Made by a program: the position numbers and the translations under genes. The notes beneath the pieces are model-generated. The model did no database searches and was not told the origin of the DNA. It saw only the letters and a program-made list of their open reading frames with translations. From Moringa oleifera (lineage: Eukaryota > Streptophyta > Magnoliopsida > Brassicales > Moringaceae), in contig JAJFZO010000407.1 of NCBI GenBank assembly GCA_021397835.1, positions 5,704,001 to 5,768,000 of the forward strand: 64,000 bases of DNA, in the 5' to 3' direction. Below, one piece after another: positions 25,673 through 37,100 of the stretch (the first letter of the stretch is position 1; each line of letters starts with the position of its first letter).

Positions 25673-27826
25673 ATGTCTGCCGGGGTTTGTGGGAAGCGGG
25701 TTGGGTTTGATGAAGTATTTGGGTCTTCTTCCTCGTCGGCTAAGAGATCTAGGTGTTCGAATTTTGGATCTCCTACTCGATCCGCCGAGCTCGGGACCGG
25801 ACCAGAGGACCCCGTCTCCGCCTTGCTTCATATGTTCCCTACCTTGGATCATGAGGTGCGTGTTAATGGATAATCATTTTTCGCTTTGATGTTTAGTAAA
25901 CTTTCCTCCAGCACAGATTGATAGGTTGTAGTAAGTATAGCTTTCAAGTGATATTCTCGGGTTTTCATTTTAATGGTGCTTGGGTAAGATTACATACATT
26001 TTTCCTATATGTAATTCATTTAGAGTCTTGTATTGCATCTGGTTTTGCATGAGTTAGTTTGATAGTAAACCGTCCATTTGGTGTTCTCTTAATTCTTTGA
26101 CATCAAGTGGTGAAATTTCTCCCTATTTTCTTTGAATTGGTACTCTCATATAATGTTGACATGGTACTCCTTTGCATGACTTATTTGCTGCATTTCTTTT
26201 GGATTGCAGTTTATTGCCTCTGGGTGCCCTTGCCTATGGTTGTGCTCTATATTTTTTCCGTTTTTTTTTAGATGTTCCCAAATAGCGAAGTCAGTGACTT
26301 GATAATTCTGAGTTGGCAAAATGTATCGGTGGAAATTGTGATCGAAATTGATGGTGTCTACTCAAACAGTCTCGGAGACTCCTTGATTGCTTAATGTGAA
26401 CTGTGTCACTTATTGTTTTTTTGATCTGGTATTTTGTCTGCACTTCAATTGTCTGACAATCTTTCATTGACTTTTCTTTATGTAGTTGGTCAAAACTGTT
26501 CTTAGAAACAATAATAATAAGATTGAAGATGCAATTCCGAGCTTGCATGCACTTTCCTTTGGTGAGGCTGTTGAAAGGAATAAAACACAGAGCCTTGATT
26601 CTGCTACTATTGGGAATTGTGCTGATTTGCCTGGGCTGATCACATCCAAATGTAAGTTGTTTGTAAATTTCGCTTTCTTTATCAGTGCTTCAAAGTCTCC
26701 ATTACAGGTATGAGTGGGCTAACAGCCAACTGGAGGGAAAGGACCATCTCGTGTTCCTATCTAGTTTGGAAATAATATTTAATTGTGTTGAGTTATATGT
26801 ACCTGCTATATGTCTGCCTTATGCTGACTGTTTCTTAAGCTTTCCACTTTTTGTTGTTCAGGTTTTCCAATCTCAGAGCAGGAGGTTGAACATGTAAATG
26901 ATGCAAAACCAGTTTTTGATCATGGAAATGTTATAGATGGATCAGTGTGGGTGGATCTGTTTGTGCATGAGATGACGAATGCAACCAATATTAATGATTT
27001 TAGGGGACGTGCCACCAGGATCTTAGAAGCATTTGAGAAAAGTATTGCTAGCAACTCGATGGCAGCAAAGGAGGTAATCATATGTGGCTCGGGGGTTATA
27101 CAGTTGACTTTTGTACTTGTCTTCCTCACACAATATATTTTTTCCCCCCTCCTTTGGGACAGTTCGAGTATGCTTCTCTAAAAGAGCATCTGCAGAGCTT
27201 GTTAAATGACAATCAGATTTTGAAGAGAGCTGTTGCCATCCAGCATGAACGCAGTTTGGAGCAAGAGGAAAAGACTAGGGAAGTGCAACACTTGAAGCTT
27301 GTGCTAAGCCAGTACCAAGAACAAGTTCGTCATATGGAGGTAATCTTCTTTGACCTTTTTTGACATAATAATTGCTTGTATTTGTCTTCCTTTTTTCTTT
27401 TTCTCTGATGTTTTAGGATTCATATCAAGTTTTTTTTAAATGATACTATTTATCATAAGATTGGGGGGAGGGGGGATGGCAGGGAAGGGGTTTGGTTCTT
27501 TTTGGTGTTATTTAAATTTCCTTGGAAGAAGAATTTATGTTGGCTAATATCACTCAATGTTGCAATGCAGATGTACATTATACACAGTATAGGACCAACT
27601 GGATTGACTAATTGCACCAATTTTTGTTTTCCAACTCATCCATCTCTGTTGATTATTGTACTAGAATGATAGTCTAATTATTAAAAATAAAAAAATTGAC
27701 TTACCGTTATTCACTGTGTGATTTTCCTATTTGATGCAGCTTAACAATTACGCATTGAAGCTCAATCTGCAGAGGGTGCAAGAAAATTGCTCTATTCATG
27801 GCCATTTTCCTCCAGACATATATTAA
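25673..27826 (+). CDS. CUE-domain protein (274 aa)
   Basis: Five exons fit with matching phases: 25673-25855, 26486-26651, 26862-27073, 27163-27339 and 27740-27826. After a Ser-rich, basic N-terminus comes a CUE ubiquitin-binding domain at about residues 46-86. It has the hallmark MFP (54-56) and the later VKTVLRNNNNKIEDAI helix, interrupted by intron 1. The middle is acidic and helical, and exon 4 forms a probable coiled coil rich in Glu, Gln and Leu (about residues 188-246). The last exon ends ...GHFPPDIY. CUE domains bind mono-ubiquitin; the specific role of this plant family is unknown to me. All junctions keep the frame open. Confidence 0.85.
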
Positions 27827-28789
27827 GCTTCATTTGTCTTGCATCACTTCATGTAGTCTTATTAACAGAAGATTTTTTTCCATTTTCTTTTCCTTATCTA
27901 GGTTGGAAGAGGTAACAACCTAGATTAAGATCTATAGGTTTATACACAGTTGTACTAATATGAGCTGTTCTTTGTATAATTGAAGCCAAATGCACTAGGC
28001 AGTTGCTTGCAAGCCCTACTGAGATACTGTTTAGTTTCCCCAAAACAATTCCTCACCTCTTTTTTGATTTTTTACTTTTACCTTTTATGTCTACATATAT
28101 ATTTTTAGATTTCTCAGCAAGCGATGGGAAGTCACATGATGACTTTGATCGGGACTCTAGTATTTTTAGATTTCTCGGTTAGTGATGGGAACTGGGCTCA
28201 AGTAATTCCTAGTGAAGAGAGAAAGGGAGGGTTGGGGGCGGTGCTTATGGTCACTCCATTCCACTATTTCACCAACTTTTTTGTGGTCCTTTCCCCCAGT
28301 GCATCAACTTATCTTAGAACAAAAGTTCAATAAAAATTATTTGTGATTCTAATGGGTTCTCGCCTAGCTGGCCATTTTGAAAGCTCCAAAGAACAGCATC
28401 CTGTGGCTTCTCATGAAAGGCGACCAAGAACGCAACTGCACTACTTTTGTCTGAAGACAAAAGGCAATTGAAAGGCCGGCAGATTTCATGCTCGAGTCTT
28501 CTGAATTAAAGAATGAAAGGGCACTGGAGGACTTTATAAATAGTCTGTAGAAGTGTTATACTGGCCTCTACAGTACAGGAATAAATTGGGTATTAGGGTA
28601 CCAGGGGCTTCATAAATAGTCTGTAGAAGTGTTATACTGGCCTCTACAGTACAGTAATAAATTGGGTATTAGGGTACCAGGGGCGAGAATGAATATCATC
28701 TAGGTTACATGAACAAATCCTCTTGCATTAAGTTGCATCAAAATTTTCCTTCAAAACATGACTTGATTTTAACGGATTAACTCAATTTG
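27827..28789. other. Convergent spacer with short tandem repeats
   Basis: Holds the 3' ends of the CUE and RRM genes. It contains a 76-bp tandem duplication (28536-28684) and a weaker 31-bp repeat spaced 61 bp apart (28100-28130 and 28161-28191). No gene seen. Confidence 0.6.
28536..28684 (+). repeat. 76-bp tandem duplication
   Basis: Two nearly identical units, 28536-28611 and 28612-28684, differing by one visible base. A recent local duplication in the convergent spacer. Confidence 0.9.
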
Positions 28790-30694
28790 TCAGGAGCTGG
28801 CAGATGTGTTAGTTTCTTGAGATGCTTGTCCTGGAGGGAGTTTTGGTCGTGCATATTCAGCAAAAATTACCCATCCTTCAAGGAACTGCATCATTACAGT
28901 AAACATCTAAGCTTGTATATAAAGTTAACTGGAGATAGACAAAGTCGATACAATAAGGAATGCAGTGTAAGTATTCTCCACAAAAATTTAACCACAAAGC
29001 AATTGAATATACAGAGAGAGAGATTTTTGTTTTTTTTTTTTTGGTGGCGGGGGGGGGGGGGGGGGGATGAAGCCTATACGATTGAGCAGGACTCCATAGT
29101 CGATTGGATTCCATAGCGCTTGCTTCAAAAGCAATGTTAACAGTGTCCTCTAACCCACAGGTGCGCCACAAGTAGAAAAATACTCTCCTATGTAAATGCG
29201 CCGAACTATTTTCCTAATGCTTTTGAACTTACCAATCTCATATGAGGAAATAAGGGGATAAAACAATGGTGACTAAGAGAAAGCAGGCTGCTGGTTTTGA
29301 TATAAGGTTAGCATCATAGAACTTTCCTAAGTCTGAAGATTAAGCCCAAAAAAAAAAAAGAGAGAGAGAGAGAGAGAGAAAGGAAAACAAACCTGTGCAT
29401 CCATTCCTTGTATTCCTTTAGCAGCATCTTCTAGGTTAGAGTATGTCACAAATCCATAGCCTTTTGAGTATCCTGTAGCACGGTCTGTTACCACCCTGGC
29501 TGACATACAGAAAAAACAGCCATCATTACCAGTATCTTATACAATGGAAGGCCAAAATCAATGACAGGAAAGCTATCGCATAAACCTAGTCAAATTACTA
29601 ACGCAAGATGAACTTTTGTCGGGCACAATTTTTTGGTGAATGGGTAAGAGGACCTAAAAGTAGCCAGATTGGCTAAAGAGCAACATGGCAGCCTCAAATC
29701 AGTTTTTAATTCCATCAAATTCAATATTCATCTCCCATATTATCTGATTTCATTCTTTTCTCAGCTTGACTTTCCCTTATGGTCATAATACCCTCAATGT
29801 CTGTATGATGACAATCTAGCGAAATGGAAATATTGTTCGCAGACTTGTATCATTGAATTCGGAACATCAGCCAAAGCAAACATCTGATCACATTCAAGCT
29901 ATTATACAAGCCTTAATCACCATTTATTTCTAGATCAAGCCAAACCAAACTGTAAAAGAGTCTAAGCCCTAGAAGCAACAGCAAATTAGCATCCAATATA
30001 AATTTCAGAAAACCACAATCCTCCCCTGATATTAGAAGTTCAATCATTTGATCTTGCATAATTTATGCTTACAGCATTATAAAAATTCATGTTAGAGTGG
30101 CATTAAACAATCTTCGCGGGTCAAACAGCTCCGGAAGACAATACACCGGATCCGTTTGCTACAATATTCGGTTTTCAATGCAAAAAGGGAGGGAAAAAAA
30201 GAACTGCATTAGGAATCATGGCAATGATCTTACCATGAACCACTTCACCAAACTGAGCAAAAGCTTCTCGGAGTTTCTCAGATGTAGTCCTTTTGTTAAG
30301 TCCTGCAATCAATCGCACGGGATGGCACCATGCCCATTTCAGTTTTGCACAGATAGAGCGAGATCGGAAGGAAACAGAGTTGATGAACCCAAAAGATATT
30401 ACCAGAGACAAAGAGAGTCGTTGAAGGAGGAGCTTTGGCATTAGCATCAGCAGTAGCAGTAGCAGTGGCATATGTTGATTGAGACGAGAAGAATGAACTA
30501 GTGGAAAGGAAACGGCTTGGAGCAGCGTGAGCAGTAGCAGTGGCAACCGCTGATTGACATGACAAGAGAGAACTTGCGCAAAGGAATCTCCTCACAGCAG
30601 CGTCAGCAGTAGCAGCCGTTGGTTGAGATGACAAGGATGAACTTGTAGCAAGAAAGCGCCTTACCAGCCCAGTCCTGAATTTCCTGATGGCCAT
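28790..30694 (-). CDS. Organelle-type single-RRM RNA-binding protein (187 aa)
   Basis: Four exons with matching phases: 30403-30694, 30234-30302, 29393-29499 and 28790-28885. The protein starts with an Arg/Ser/Ala-rich, acid-poor N-terminus of about 90 residues, as expected for a mitochondrial (or dual) targeting peptide. One RRM follows at about 92-168, with RNP2 LFVSGL (94-99) and RNP1 KGYGFVTY (133-140), then a short tail. It resembles the small mitochondrial glycine-rich/ORRM-type RNA-binding proteins that act in organellar RNA editing or processing, but without a long Gly-rich tail. The ATG at 30694 is the first in frame; upstream extension uses only non-ATG codons. The presequence is built from three copies of a ~24-residue module. 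It lies head-to-head with KNL2. Confidence 0.87.
29022..29066 (+). repeat. T-tract followed by an 18-nt G-tract
   Basis: A long T run is followed after a few bases by 18 consecutive G (29049-29066), inside the last intron of the RRM gene. The G-tract could form a quadruplex on the plus strand; its length in the assembly may be unreliable. Confidence 0.85.
29350..29380 (+). repeat. A-tract plus (GA)n microsatellite
   Basis: Simple repeat about 10 bp from the splice donor of exon 3 of the RRM gene, within its intron. Read on the gene's strand it is a TC-rich stretch. Confidence 0.85.
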
Positions 30695-31122
30695 TTCTAA
30701 GCTGCTCTGCTTTGTCAAACTCGAAGAAGACCAGAATAAAAACCCTAAAGCTTGGGGCTAATGCTAAGTCAAGCCCCAGCCCACGTCTCACGTGACATCC
30801 GCGGTTGCACTTGTTAACGGCTTCAGCAATTGCTTTCTCGTGCACGCGCCGCATTTCGCTATTCTCCGATAGAGCGGGAAATTGTTTACGATTTTTTATT
30901 ATAAAATATTCATGAAAAAAGAAGTTAACATATATGAATAAATGATTTATATAGTTAACCAATGATTCTTTAGAAATTAAATTATTATTAATTAAGAATT
31001 TTATCTTATCCTGCCGTGTAGTTTTGAAATTCTTGTTTAAATTTTAAACCCTCAGAAAACCAGAAAAAGAAAAAAGAGTGTTCTTTCTCGTTCCACTCTG
31101 CTGTCTACTGACGGTTGTCTTC
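30695..31122. promoter_or_regulatory. 428-bp bidirectional promoter between the RRM gene and KNL2
   Basis: Short divergent intergenic region. It contains a telo-box (AAACCCTA at about 30742-30749) close to the RRM gene and a perfect E2F consensus (TTTCCCGC on the minus strand) at 30874-30881. No TATA box is clear on either side. Confidence 0.6.
30874..30881 (-). promoter_or_regulatory. E2F binding site
   Basis: Perfect match to the plant E2F consensus TTTCCCGC, about 240 bp upstream of the KNL2 start and 180 bp upstream of the RRM gene start. It would suit a kinetochore-assembly gene expressed in dividing cells. Confidence 0.55.
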
Positions 31123-34100
31123 ATGGCTCCTACTTCCGCCCCTAATTGTCACAATAACAGGGATGTCGGGGACTCATCATGCTTTCAAAAGACAGTGAGT
31201 GTTCTCTTTGTTTTCTCGAGGTAAATTCCCTTTGTTGCTGACTTGATTAGGTTCTTATTTTTCCTTTTGTTTACAAAAAGGTGTGCTTGCGAGATTGGTG
31301 GTTGATCAAAGCTGATAAGGATTTTGAAGGGAAGAGGCTCGGTATTGCTGGAGTAACATCAGCAAGAGAGTAAGATCACATTCTATCAAGGTTCCTCTTT
31401 TTTAATTTCTTTTCATTTTTCTCTTTTACACTTAGAAGAGTTGTTGTTACTGTTGTGTATTTTCAGAATTTTCTGGTTTTCGTAGTGGCTTCTTTGATCG
31501 TAGATGAGGAGTATAAAGGTAGAAAGGGGCAAATAGAATTAGAATATGCGTATGGTCTTGTACTTTGCCAATTGATTTACTGGTTATTTGCGTTTGTCCA
31601 CAGCCTACAACCCGTGCGACTGTTCACATCTGCTCCTATTGTTAAAAGATTTGATGTTTTCACCCTGGAGACAGCTGATAGAATTTGCATTGTTGTCAAC
31701 GGTTGCATTAACAGGGCTCGTACTTCTGAAAATGGCTTCTCCTCTAAGGTATGCTGATATGGTTAAACCTTGATTCTAATATCTTATATTTCGATTTGTT
31801 AGTGTTAAATAAAGTAGTAATCCCTGCAAACTTCGGAATCATATTATTTCTGTTGTGGCTAGACTTACATGGATGAATATGTTGGTCACTAAATCAACTT
31901 TTATTATTTTATGAGATATAAACAGGTGTTCCGTCATTTCTTGTTTGGTTTTCCTCCTTACTGGGAAGAATACGCCGCAGAATGCTTGGACGGAGAGAGT
32001 GTCCCTGATGTCAACAAGGAGAAGATGGATGAAGGTTCTAACTTTATATAAGTTCAGTTATGTAGATACATTTACATCCAACAGTGTCTTTTATCTTGCT
32101 TGTGCCTGATAAGCAATAGAATCTTTCCCTTCATCTATTTTACTACTCATTTATGAGTGTGATTTGCCTGTGGTTGCAGGTCTGGAAGATCCTAGTCCTG
32201 TTTCAACTCCTAGTAAGAGTGTGGAGGAGAATGAAGAAGGCAACTGTGTCATTGACGTTGAAATAAATTTGTGTGAAAATATGTCTCAGAGGACCACCAT
32301 TGATGCCCCAAAATTTTCTTTATTATCAGAAAATGATTATCATCCTAGTTCTACAATAAATCCAGTTATAAACAAAGATGATAATGCGAAGAATGAAGTA
32401 AGAAAGAATGATGGGAGCAAGGATACTTCAGAAGATACTCCACAATCCTTAGGTTGTGAAATTAATGATGTCAGGCCTCTGGAGCTTGAAATACAACTGC
32501 CAGAAGAACCTTTGTTCTGTTATGTGGCACAGTCTTCTGAAAGGATGGGTGATCCCAGTAGCAGTGGAAAATGCCAGGAATGGATATTGAGGAATTCAAA
32601 CACTGAATCAGCAACTCTAGAAAGTGTCACCACCCAAAATAATGCATCAGGAGAATCTCCCATTTCTTGGTCAAATAAAGATGTTCTGCCGGTGGTAGTA
32701 ACCAATACTGAGGGTGTAAGAAGTAGGATTCATTCCGTTTCAGTCACCCAGGATAAGGTGAGCCACATTGCAGAAAATGATACTTGAGAAGGCAGTGGTA
32801 TCTGCAACCCTCTTAATAATGAACTTCAATAGCAAGTGCATAGTAGTATGGTAAATGACAGCTCTAAACAGGGACAAAAGAGTGGAAACATAACTCAAAC
32901 TGGCATGCAAAATGATTACTCAAATAGATTAGCCAGGTCGCCTAGTGGGTGTGATGATGTGAATCATGCATATGGCTTGGGAACTATACTTGAAGAGGGT
33001 CAAAGCTGTACTAAAGAAGACAGCTCATTTGGGGAGAGAACTAAGAGGAGAATTAATTTTAATGTGCACGTGAGCTTTTCTTAGTAATTGTGCATTTAAA
33101 ACGTTCTTTGTTCTTAAGATGCTTAATTATAATTTGCTGAGATGCGCACACACAAAGACATACATTTTTATGTCCACACACACACACATATATATATATA
33201 GTTAATGATTTAATATGATTTTCAGTAACAGTCACTTAGAACTGTCTGATGATATGTTGCGTTACTGAAGTACCTGTCATGAAAAGTGATTGAGCTATAA
33301 CCAGTGCTTTGATGTAAACTTTTATTGATGTTTTCTGGAATGTCTACACTGAAGTATCTGGCAGGCCATTGTAGGAAATGAGACCAAATAAGTATCCCAA
33401 AAATGTTGTCACACCTATTATTATTTGTACATACTTCTTATTTCTGTACTTGTGGCATGAATGTAGTTAGCACTTTTTTCTGTGTGCTTCAGTTCTTTTT
33501 CCATGTGTTTCTTGCAGCAAGAGATATTAGGGGCTCTGATAATAATTGATTTATTGAGGAATGAATATAGCTGTTCTTTCTGGCAGCAAGATGTGAAAAG
33601 ATCTCTGATAACCATTCATGTGTCTTACAAATGAATGTAGAGCTTGCTTCTAAGATATTACTGCTGCCCTTAATCACTGGCAGACTAAGTAATCTTTCTC
33701 AATATACTACTATTGATCATTTCTCAAGCTCAAAATGCTATCAGAGGAAACTATCATCTGTATAGCAGTATTTATGATGGGTTTGTCAGAGTAAAGTATC
33801 TGACATCTAGGCAGTAAGTAAGATGGCTGCATAGGCTGACATATTCAAATAACCTACATGATACCATAACGTGTGCTTTTTGCGGCAATTCTGGTGCTTC
33901 AATGTTCATATAGATTTGACTTATCATTACTGTTGCTTGCTTTTCTTGGCCATTCTACCAGTGAGCTGGCAGCTTTCATATTAAGTATAGGGCTGCTGTC
34001 GTCTATGTGTTGAAATAATTATATCACTATCTAAGTCCTTTACTCGTAGTATCACAGGAATTTTATTAGTTCACTATAACTCATGTTGTTATTTTCTTGT

Positions 34101-37100
34101 TTCCATTTCTCTTGTTTCTTCCTAATTTTTACAAATTTTATCTTGCTGTCCTCTTAGGCAAGTCCTTGTGCACAAGAAGAAAAAGAGAAAACATGCTTTG
34201 CTTCTCCTGAATCTTTGAGTTTTAAACGAACCAGATCAGGTGAATGTGATATATGGTTTGGTGTCCTACTCTTGTTGTTATATTGGAACACCTGACTTTA
34301 ATGTATGGTTAACCTACATGAAAAAAGTCAGGCCAATATGTTTTTCATCCTCTGTGTATGCATGTGGGCAAGAATGTATATGCATTTTCTTTTCATGTCC
34401 ATAGTTTGCCACAGCCAAGAATTTTGTTTTATTTTTTTGTTTTTGCAGTTTACCATGAATTATCTCTATCATAATTGTCAGCTACTTCTAGCATGAAAAT
34501 AGAGATGAGATTCACTTTGTTGTTTTTATCATAGCTGTTGATTGTCCCATCATATTCATATGCTGCAATCATTTTTCTTTTCTCTCTTTTTTTTTTTTTT
34601 TTTTGAATTTCAAGAAATGACATCTATTACATCTTTCTCCTATAAGCTTCTTGAATGCCTAGAGCTTGTATTATGTGATCTTTATTTAAAAAAAAAAAAA
34701 AACATTTGCCTCTTATTTGTAAAAGAAAAAAGAACACACAATTCCAATGTGATGTTGGAGTACCTTCTACATGGTATAATTTTGGATTCTAAATAAGAAG
34801 GTAGTTTCTTTTTAAAAAAATTTAGGTTTGGGCCTGCTTAATGGTTGACTAGATTTAATATTTTTGCAGGGAGATTATTTTCAGGTCACCAAGAGATCAG
34901 ACGCAACCAAGCCCCTGTTTATGATGTGGTTTGTAATATCTTTCTGGCATTTGCATGGCTGCTTATCTTGTTCAGGAAACATTCTCTCTTTCTCACAAAT
35001 GCCGTCTTCTTTGGAAAATCTAATATTTTTAAGGAGATGATTACAAATGCATTTGCTCTTGTAAAACTTTGACTTTAGACATCAGTAGTACAGAAATACA
35101 ATGAACCGGGGTATCTGCGAAGTGAGGAAACTTCAAGATAATGGAATCAAGAACATGAAGATTGTTCTTCAAGATAATAGATTCACAAATAGACATTGCA
35201 TGTACTAACAATGTTGCAAATGCAAACACACACAGAAGATTATCTGCTAATAACTAATTGAACTTATTTGGTTAACGTTTGTTCATCACAGGTGAAACTT
35301 TAACACAAAGTTACTAGGCATGGTCATGTGAGTTAACCTATTGCATCAGCATTTTTAAGGTCTGACTATTCTCTGCTGGCTGTCTACTTACAACAAGCGC
35401 AGCCTTCTCCAGTCAGGTTACTGACTGTAATGAATTAGAAACTAAGCATGACATGGGAAAAGTTATTTAATATGTTCAAGATTTACATATACATTTGTAA
35501 TTGTATGCATAAATCAAACTTTCAACTCGCCAATCATGTGTTTCCTTCGCAGTTTTCTCTCATTTTGCTCTCTTGATGATGTCAATTGTAACAGTTATTT
35601 AATTATTTAGTATAATTGTCATTTTCAGAATTTTGTAACAGTCACTTAGCACTGTCTGATGATATGTTGCTTTACTGAAGTACCTGTCATGAAAAGTGAT
35701 TGAGCTATAGCTAGTGTTTTGATGTAAACTTTGTTTTGATCTTTCCTGGTAGATCAAGATTGCTGTACCTGTTGAGCTGTACTTAGGCAATGAGACCAAA
35801 TAAATTTCCCTAACAACGCAGTCATGCCCATCATTATTCGTACATATTATGTCTACTTGTGGCATGAATGTCCTTAGCACTTTTTTCTGTGTGCTTCTGT
35901 GTGTTTCTTGCAGCAAGAGATATTAAGGACTCTAATAATAATTGATTTATTAAGGAATGAACATAGCTGTTCTTGCTGCGTGCGAGATGTAAGAAGCTCT
36001 CTAATAATAATTGATGTATTTTACAAATGAATGTAGAGTTTGCTTCTAAGATGTTACTGTACTGCCCTTAATCACTGAAGACTAAGTAATCTTTCTCAAT
36101 ATACTACTATTGATCATTTCTCAAGCTCACAATGTTATCAGAGGAAACTATCATCTGTATAGCAGTATATATGATGAGGTTGTCAGAGTACAATATCCGA
36201 TCTCTGGGCAACATGTGAGATGGCATCCTATGCTGGTATATTCAATTGACATACATGATGCCATAATATGTGCTTTTTGGTGAAACTGGGCCGTCAATGT
36301 TAATGTAGATGGCTTTTCATAACTGTTGTTTGCTTTTCCTGGCCATTCTATCAGTGAGCTGGTGGTTTTGATGCAAGTATAGAGCCCAGTTGGCTACATG
36401 TTGAAATAATCATATCACTTTCTGAGTCCTTTACTTGCAGCGTTACTGTGGTTTTATTAGTTTACTATAGTTGACTATAACTCATTTTCTTATTTTCTTA
36501 TTTCTACACTTCTTTTGTTGCTCCCTAATTTTTACATGTTTTATCTTTCTGCCTTCTTAGGCAAGTCCTTGTGCACAAGAAGGAAAGGAGAAAACGAAAG
36601 AGAAAGCAGAAGAAAAAGCAAAAGAGAAAACATGCATTGCATCTCCTGAAACTTTTAATTTTAAACGATCCAGATCAGGTGAATGTGACATATAGTTTAC
36701 TGTCTTGTTCTTGTTGTTATATTGGATCAGCTGACTGTAATACATAATTAACCTACATTAAAAGTTCATGCCATGCATTTGTACATCAATGACTATGCAT
36801 CTTCTTTTCATATTCATAATTTGCTACAGCTAAGTTTTTTTTTTTTTAGTTTACCATTAATTATCTCCTTCCTGTTTTTCAGCTATGTCTAACTGGAAAC
36901 TAGAGATGAGATTCATTATGTTGTTTTTTATCATGGCTGTTGATTGTTCCATCATAGTCATGTGCTCTAATCTTTTTTTTTTTTTTTTTTCTTTTTGGGA
37001 TTTCAAGAGATGACATCTATTACATCATTCTCCTCTAAGCTTCTTGAATTCCTTGAGTTTGTATTATGTGACCTTTTTTTTTGAGACATTTGCCTCTAAT

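Noticed and set aside
28787..29116. 109-codon plus-strand ORF
   Set aside because: It reads antisense to the last RRM exon and translates T- and G-tracts into Phe and Gly runs; no protein character.
34870..34928. Copy A CENPC-k exon as proof that KNL2 is a pseudogene
   Set aside because: An intact second copy (37250-37308), open frames and matching splice phases throughout make a working gene at least as likely.
35599..35916. Minus-strand 105-codon ORF within KNL2
   Set aside because: It lies in duplicated intron sequence, and the matching stretch in the other copy does not keep the frame.
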